Source: Macrotrachela quadricornifera
Taxonomy: Eukaryota > Rotifera > Eurotatoria > Philodinida > Philodinidae
Direction: 5' to 3'
NCBI GenBank assembly: GCA_022393335.1
Contig: JAJEKB010021019.1
Span: 1,203,372 to 1,267,371, forward strand
Length of the DNA: 64,000 nucleotides
Of the stretch, positions 58,872 through 64,000 are shown piece after piece. Under the pieces are notes generated by a model that ran no database searches, had not been told where the DNA came from, and worked only from the letters and a program-made list of their open reading frames with translations. Both the position numbers and the translations under genes were made by a program. Position 1 is the stretch's first letter. Each line of letters opens with the position of its first letter.

Positions 58872-60077
58872 ATGTCGAACGATATATTAGATGCATTGAA
58901 GTCATTTTATTATACAATAATATTATATTTAAGGGCTGTCTTTAGTTTAATGACACCTGGAACATTAATATGGAAATTATTTAAAACAAAAAAAGGAAAA
59001 GTTTCATTAATGAGTAGAGATTTAATATGTGATAGTGAAACATTAATTAATCTACCTAAATGTGGAAAACCATTGGATCAATTTACAAATGCATTATGTC
59101 CATTTCTTGCAACATTTCTTCTTGATAATGATGAAAATTGGAAACAACGTCGTGAAGTATTTTCACATGCTAATAATATAATTAATGAACGTATATTAGA
59201 AAAACATCTTCATATTAAATTAGAAGAAAAACAAGGAAATATTCTTTGGGATGTTTTTGAAATAATGTCAAAATTAGCATTTGAATTAGTTTTTAATCGA
59301 CCACCAACAGATGAAGAATTTAATGATATTTATCCTGGTTTACTTGATGTTAATAAAATAATAAAAAGATTTACATCAAATCCAAATTTAGAAGCACGTC
59401 AAAAACTTTATAATCGTGCATTAAAATTAATTGAAGAAAATGATAAAGATTTTGTATTTCATAATCATAAAGGTTTTTATCAAATGAGTGAAATTCATCA
59501 AGTATCATCTGTAGGTGAAGATTTTCTTATAACAATAGCTGTTCAATGTACAGATCTTGTTTGTCATATGCTTTTATTATATTCCGACCATCCAGATGAA
59601 TTTCATCATAATTTTGATAATGCATTAAATGAAACATTACGTTTATATCCTTTAACTGATTTATGGACAAGACAAGCATATGGAAAACAACGAGGATGGA
59701 TTGCTTCATTAGTACAATTAAATAGAAATGGATGGACACAACCAGATACATTTATATCAGAACGATGGGATTCAAAAGAACATCCACCACTTATGTCATG
59801 GGGTTTTGATATAAGAAGATGTCCAGCTCAAAAACTTGCAACTAATGCTTCAAAATTAATTTTTGAAGGTATTATTAATGAAGATAGATTTTGGATTCAA
59901 CCAGCAGCAAATTTTCAACATGAAAGAACATTTCCATATGGTTGTCAAGTATGGATTGGTTATGGAGAAAAACCACATAATGCGAAATTATGGAAATTTA
60001 ATACAAAATTTAAAATGCAAGTTCGAAGATGGTTATTTGAAAAATTAAGAATGATTGATCAAAATGAATTAAATTAA
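58872..60077 (+). CDS. Cytochrome P450-like protein, short divergent form
   Basis: 401 residues, single coding exon. A hydrophobic N-terminal segment (about 12-35) would anchor it in the ER. W90...R94 resembles the C-helix WxxxR; ETLR (254-257) is the K-helix ExxR; PDTFISERW (291-299) is the PERF-type motif; SWGFDIRRCPAQ (309-320) is the heme loop with Cys317 as thiolate ligand. Two things are unusual: the loop has Asp where the second glycine of FxxGxRxCxG is expected and Ala for the last Gly, and the oxygen-activating I-helix (A/G)Gx(D/E)TT is not recognisable (VGEDFLITIAVQCTDLVCHM sits there). At 401 residues it is shorter than the usual 480-520. It may be a specialised or partly degenerated P450. 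Head-to-head with FMO copy 2. Confidence 0.75.
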   Translation: MSNDILDALKSFYYTIILYLRAVFSLMTPGTLIWKLFKTKKGKVSLMSRDLICDSETLINLPKCGKPLDQFTNALCPFLATFLLDNDENWKQRREVFSHANNIINERILEKHLHIKLEEKQGNILWDVFEIMSKLAFELVFNRPPTDEEFNDIYPGLLDVNKIIKRFTSNPNLEARQKLYNRALKLIEENDKDFVFHNHKGFYQMSEIHQVSSVGEDFLITIAVQCTDLVCHMLLLYSDHPDEFHHNFDNALNETLRLYPLTDLWTRQAYGKQRGWIASLVQLNRNGWTQPDTFISERWDSKEHPPLMSWGFDIRRCPAQKLATNASKLIFEGIINEDRFWIQPAANFQHERTFPYGCQVWIGYGEKPHNAKLWKFNTKFKMQVRRWLFEKLRMIDQNELN

Positions 60078-63000
60078 TTCACTTTTATATGTATACATCA
60101 TTTCGTTCTTTTTATCATGAAATTTTATTTTAAAATGAAAGTGTTTGTTATTATAGTACTAGCATATTGCACTTTCTTTTTTTTTTTTATTTCATTTTAA
60201 ATATTTGTATTTATTAATATTTAATTGTCTAATAAAAATGGTTTACTTTCATTTAAACATAGTTCATTGGATAACAGAAATAAATTCAAGAATGATTCAA
60301 TCTCTATTAGTTTTTCTAAATAGTATATCAAGATCTATCATCATGAAAATGAGAATGATAATGTTGTTAGTGATTCTGTTTGATTCACTTTAGTTCTGTG
60401 AAATAACATGTGCGATAAGCCTTTTTTCGTTATTTCGACGTTGGTACTCGCGATACGTTAATATCATAAGACACTTGATAAGATAAAATTCAACTGCGTC
60501 AGAAGACTAGAATGGTATTATCAGTTAGAAGACAAATAATATTGAATCAACGCAAAAAGTGTAAAAACGACCTTGAATAATTAGATTATGACTATAAAAT
60601 AAATAGATTGATGTATATCTGGTAAATTTATTTAAAAAAAAATAAATTATCAATTTTTAAATAGTTCTTCAAAAATCAAACAAAATAAAAACAGTTATCA
60701 TAGATCTAAGATTAATCTTTAATCGACAAAACATCAATATAAAGAGTCTATGACGCTTTTGAATTACAAAATTTCTATATATTCTAAATAAGATTTATTT
60801 ACCAGGATTACCACACAGTGGACAACTAGGAGAAAAAATGGACTGTCGAGATTTGAAACTGAATGACATCTGCTATGAAAGGTACCGTACTCCTGCGTTC
60901 AACTGTGGCCTAGGTTCTAATTGAAGTTCGACAATATATGATGAAACGATCACAGAAAAATCATATGAATATTGGCAATAGTACTATAGTAGGAAAGACT
61001 CTGCTTTTAACTTATTATACAGTGATAAGTGCTTACTATACATCAAAGATCGACATAATTTTTTCAAGTCTTCTTTAAATGCAGAAAACAAGGAAACTAC
61101 GTTTAGTGAAGCAAAAAATGACCACTGGCAAGTAATGTAATGTCTACGCGAGATCTCACAGAAGTGTTTACTGCATTTTTAAATTATTAATCGCTATAGT
61201 GTGTCACCATCTCTCTTTGGTAAATGCTCTAAGATGCGAATCTAAACTTTTACTGAAACTCAGTGACTCTAATGCATGATCGTAGCAGACATATTTTTTT
61301 TACAGTTCCTACTAGTATTAGTGATCTTGCAGCTCTTTCTTGAAGTCCTTCAACCTATAAAAGAATGGAAATCTACTGTCGAATATGGTGAAAAATAGCT
61401 GCCACTCTATGTTATAATTGAGCTCCCGGATTTTCCCGAATCTTAAACTCAAGTTTTGAGTTGTTGTTTGGTACAGCATGAGACTACTTATTTTCAGTGG
61501 ATGCTCAAAGATGCACACTTAAACTCTTGTTGAGATATAGTATCTCACATGTAAGAATCGATGTTGTTTTTTCGCACAACCTCGTGGCCTCGCTCAGATT
61601 CACCTGAAAAGTCAACTTTCGAACTTCGACTTGAAACTTTACATAGAGAAACGTATCAGTAAGATTAGTTTGTTGTGAAAGTTTCAAATCTTTTTGTCGC
61701 TCCCATTCTAAATATAAATATTTCAAATTTTGTACCATAAGTGCTTTAAAAAAGCTGCTTTTTAAATACTCATATCTAGGGACAGAAGCAATCCCAAAAT
61801 CTGACACTTTCAGATAAAACTATCCTTATTGGGACCTTTCTCTGGGCAAAGTTTCAAGTCGAAAATCGAACATGAATTTTTTCGGTGCACTTGAGAGGTA
61901 TCACGGCTGTTTGTTAAAAAATATCATGAAAATTAAATATCTCACTAGATCCTGCATAATACACATGATTTTGGCTCAAAAGCTATATGGAATCTGAGAA
62001 TTGTTCCTGATTCTCTTTTTCTGCCTACTGTGTGCTGGAGTCTCCTAGAATCTAGCAGGGTCTGCCGGACAAAAAGCTCAATCTCTATGTTTTCACCTTC
62101 GCCTACAGGCAGTGCAACGCCCATTTCCTGTCTTTTACGTGCGCCTGTGTATCTTTCACTCTCACTTTCAAGGTAGATCCTGTTATATAAAACTGATTTA
62201 ATTTTTAATTGATTTTTTTTCAATTACTGTGTAATTTATTCAAGTCATCCATTGCATCTCTTGAAGCTTTGTTTTTCTTACACTTTAGTGAGTATTATTT
62301 TGGAACTTGGTTGAAGCCTAAACATATTAAAGAAAGAGTACTTGATCTGTTATTTTGCTCAACCGTTTATTAAAACAAAACAGAACCGAATAGAACAGGA
62401 AAAGGAGTTTTCGTCCGTTCATCTATATAATCAACAAAAGTCTCTCTTTTTTCCTCAAATTTGCTTCGATTAATTAAGTGCATTTCTTACCGTTGCATGA
62501 ATAACAGATAAATTTAGATGTATAGCTAAGTTTATTTAAATAGGCAATTAAAAACGGCTTTGAAGACAACTAAATAATCAAAATCTATCGGTAAAATATT
62601 GATAGCATCAGGGAAGTTCGTAGCAATTAGAAGAAACCAATTAATTTACTTAACAAAAATTCCGATTCAAATAATAGTTTTTGCTAGAAAACTTTAAAGA
62701 AATGTGAAAGTGTCTCACTTCGTGAAAAAATAACCACATAATCATGAATGACTAAGAAACTCATGATATTTTATTTAAAGAAAAAAAGTTTTTTCGTGAA
62801 GCAAAAAATCTATCAACTCTTTTATCTTGACTACGTAGCTTCGAATACCTCTGCTGAACTTGTCAAAAATGGTTCAACCGTTGATTAAGTTATATCAAGA
62901 AAAAAACTAATCAAATATACGTATATTTTTCATTTCCTTAGCAAAATTCTCGCTACGTTCCTGTTATGACCCCAACCATTACCAATAGTTTATACATATT

Positions 63001-63738
63001 ATGTAGCTATATTATTGAATTTTTCTACAAAATATCAAGAGTAGCAAAAATTGAGTTTTTTTCAGAATTGATTTCATAGTTAATCTATTGCTTTTTGTCT
63101 TCACTAACGGAGAATCGTTTTCACAATAAAATATCTCTATCCAGTTAGTTTTTCTCAGTTCTATCTGTAACAAAAAAAATAAAACAAAAAAAAAAGCGTG
63201 AATCTTAAAAAGACAGAAATGATATTGTAAAAATAGGTCACTCAGTATAATATGAGATATATCAGAAGTTGTAACAATAAATAGTAGAAAACAATATTTG
63301 ATGATGACAATAATTCTTCTTTTATTGTAGATATTTAAAGATCAAGAGTCATTCATTATACAGAAAAGAATGTGTAATTATATGTTTAAGATAAAGAATA
63401 AATGGTTACATTCTTACACTTATAAATGTCAGTTTTTGTTAATGAACTATTTTACTTTTACAGCAGAATACAATTTAAAGTTCTTTTCAACTTCCTAATA
63501 AAAGATTTCTATAAAATTTCTAATAATAAAACAATTCTTTTTTAATATTCATATCGACAAAATAACTGTCATATAAATTAATTTGGAAAACTTGAATTAT
63601 GTTCTTTTTTCTTTTATATGAAGGTATACAGGATCAATTATGAGATATTATGACGATTAGATTAAACTACTAATCTTCATATGATGTTTTTCATTCTTGT
63701 TTTATCTACTTTTATGAAATTTTATCTTTGAATATACA
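60078..63738. other. Gene-free DNA
   Basis: No recognisable protein. Two diverged copies of a block (GATGCTCAAAGATGC... and ATGCTCTAAGATGCG...) lie near 61498 and 61226, so 61200-61800 contains an old duplication. Minus-strand frames of 66-100 codons here lack any known motif. Confidence 0.4.
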
Positions 63739-64000
63739 GGGTGGTCCAGAAGTAACCGTCACTTTTGTTTTGTGAATAACTTTTCATAGAAACGAGATAG
63801 AGAGTTGTGGTTTTCACCGTTGTAAAGAGGAGATAAAACTGCATCTACCTAGATGTTATTTAACAATATTGATCGATCACAAAATAATTTCTCACCAATC
63901 TTCGGAAAAACAACAGATTCGGATTTTTTTCTGAATTTAGGAGTTTTTTCGAATTTGGGGATTTTTGGGACTTTTCGAATCTCTATTGATTCTCTGTAGG
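63739..64000 (+). mobile_element. Tc1/mariner-like element end, running out of the window
   Basis: ATA is followed by CAGGGTGGTCCAGAAGTAAC, a CAGGGTG-type Tc1/mariner (IS630) terminus next to a TA. From about 63910 the sequence changes to GGGATTTTT-type low complexity like 4400-4600. No transposase frame is seen before the window ends. Confidence 0.45.

Noticed and set aside
61318..62223. Three minus-strand frames of 66-100 codons
   Set aside because: No motif and no splice or start context; they overlap an old non-coding duplication.

Overview
The window looks like nuclear DNA of a bdelloid rotifer (Adineta/Rotaria-like). This is an inference from three things: a strongly AT-rich background; GT-AG introns of only about 50-85 bp in most spliced genes; and protein families expanded in bdelloids (R-S-ExE ADP-ribosyltransferase, six-bladed NHL protein, F-box proteins starting with a DLPDEIL-type box). 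No bacterial operons, rRNA or ordinary tRNA genes are visible.

Layout. 1-0.8 kb: 3' part of an ADP-ribosyltransferase gene. 1-8.4 kb: mobile-element debris (poly-C inverted repeat, mariner relic, long inverted repeat, 60-bp minisatellite with a small gap, and a tRNA-derived SINE with target-site duplication). 8.6-9.6 kb: NHL-repeat gene. 10-20 kb: gene-poor and dense in inverted-repeat elements (TTAA-flanked piggyBac-like element, several MITEs, a 0.5-kb palindrome, a decayed hAT-like element). 22.3-27.5 kb: two F-box genes, one single-exon and one with three exons. 29.4-30 kb: TA-flanked long-TIR element. 31.2-34.9 kb: a flavin monooxygenase (FMO) gene head-to-head with a P450 pseudogene. 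36.2-39.3 kb: an 11-exon TUT4/TUT7-like terminal uridylyltransferase, cut at its 5' side by a GC-rich hAT-like element and carrying reading-frame breaks. 42.4-43.2 kb: a nearly perfect 308-bp-arm foldback. 43.4-47.0 kb: a DNA transposon with roughly 350-bp terminal inverted repeats and a broken intron-containing gene. 47.9-53.8 kb: a tandem duplication interrupted by a 400-N gap, whose left copy ends in the tail of a third FMO gene. 53.8-60.1 kb: second FMO gene head-to-head with a full-length P450-like gene. 60-64 kb: no supportable gene; the window ends in a Tc1/mariner-like terminus.

How the genes relate. The only recurrent gene module is FMO (minus) with P450 (plus), divergently transcribed, present as one intact pair, one pair with a dead P450, and at least one further FMO end at the assembly gap. 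Both enzymes are membrane-associated NADPH-dependent oxygenases in general, so a shared oxidative metabolic role is plausible but inferred. The rest of the window is dominated by non-autonomous elements built as long hairpins.
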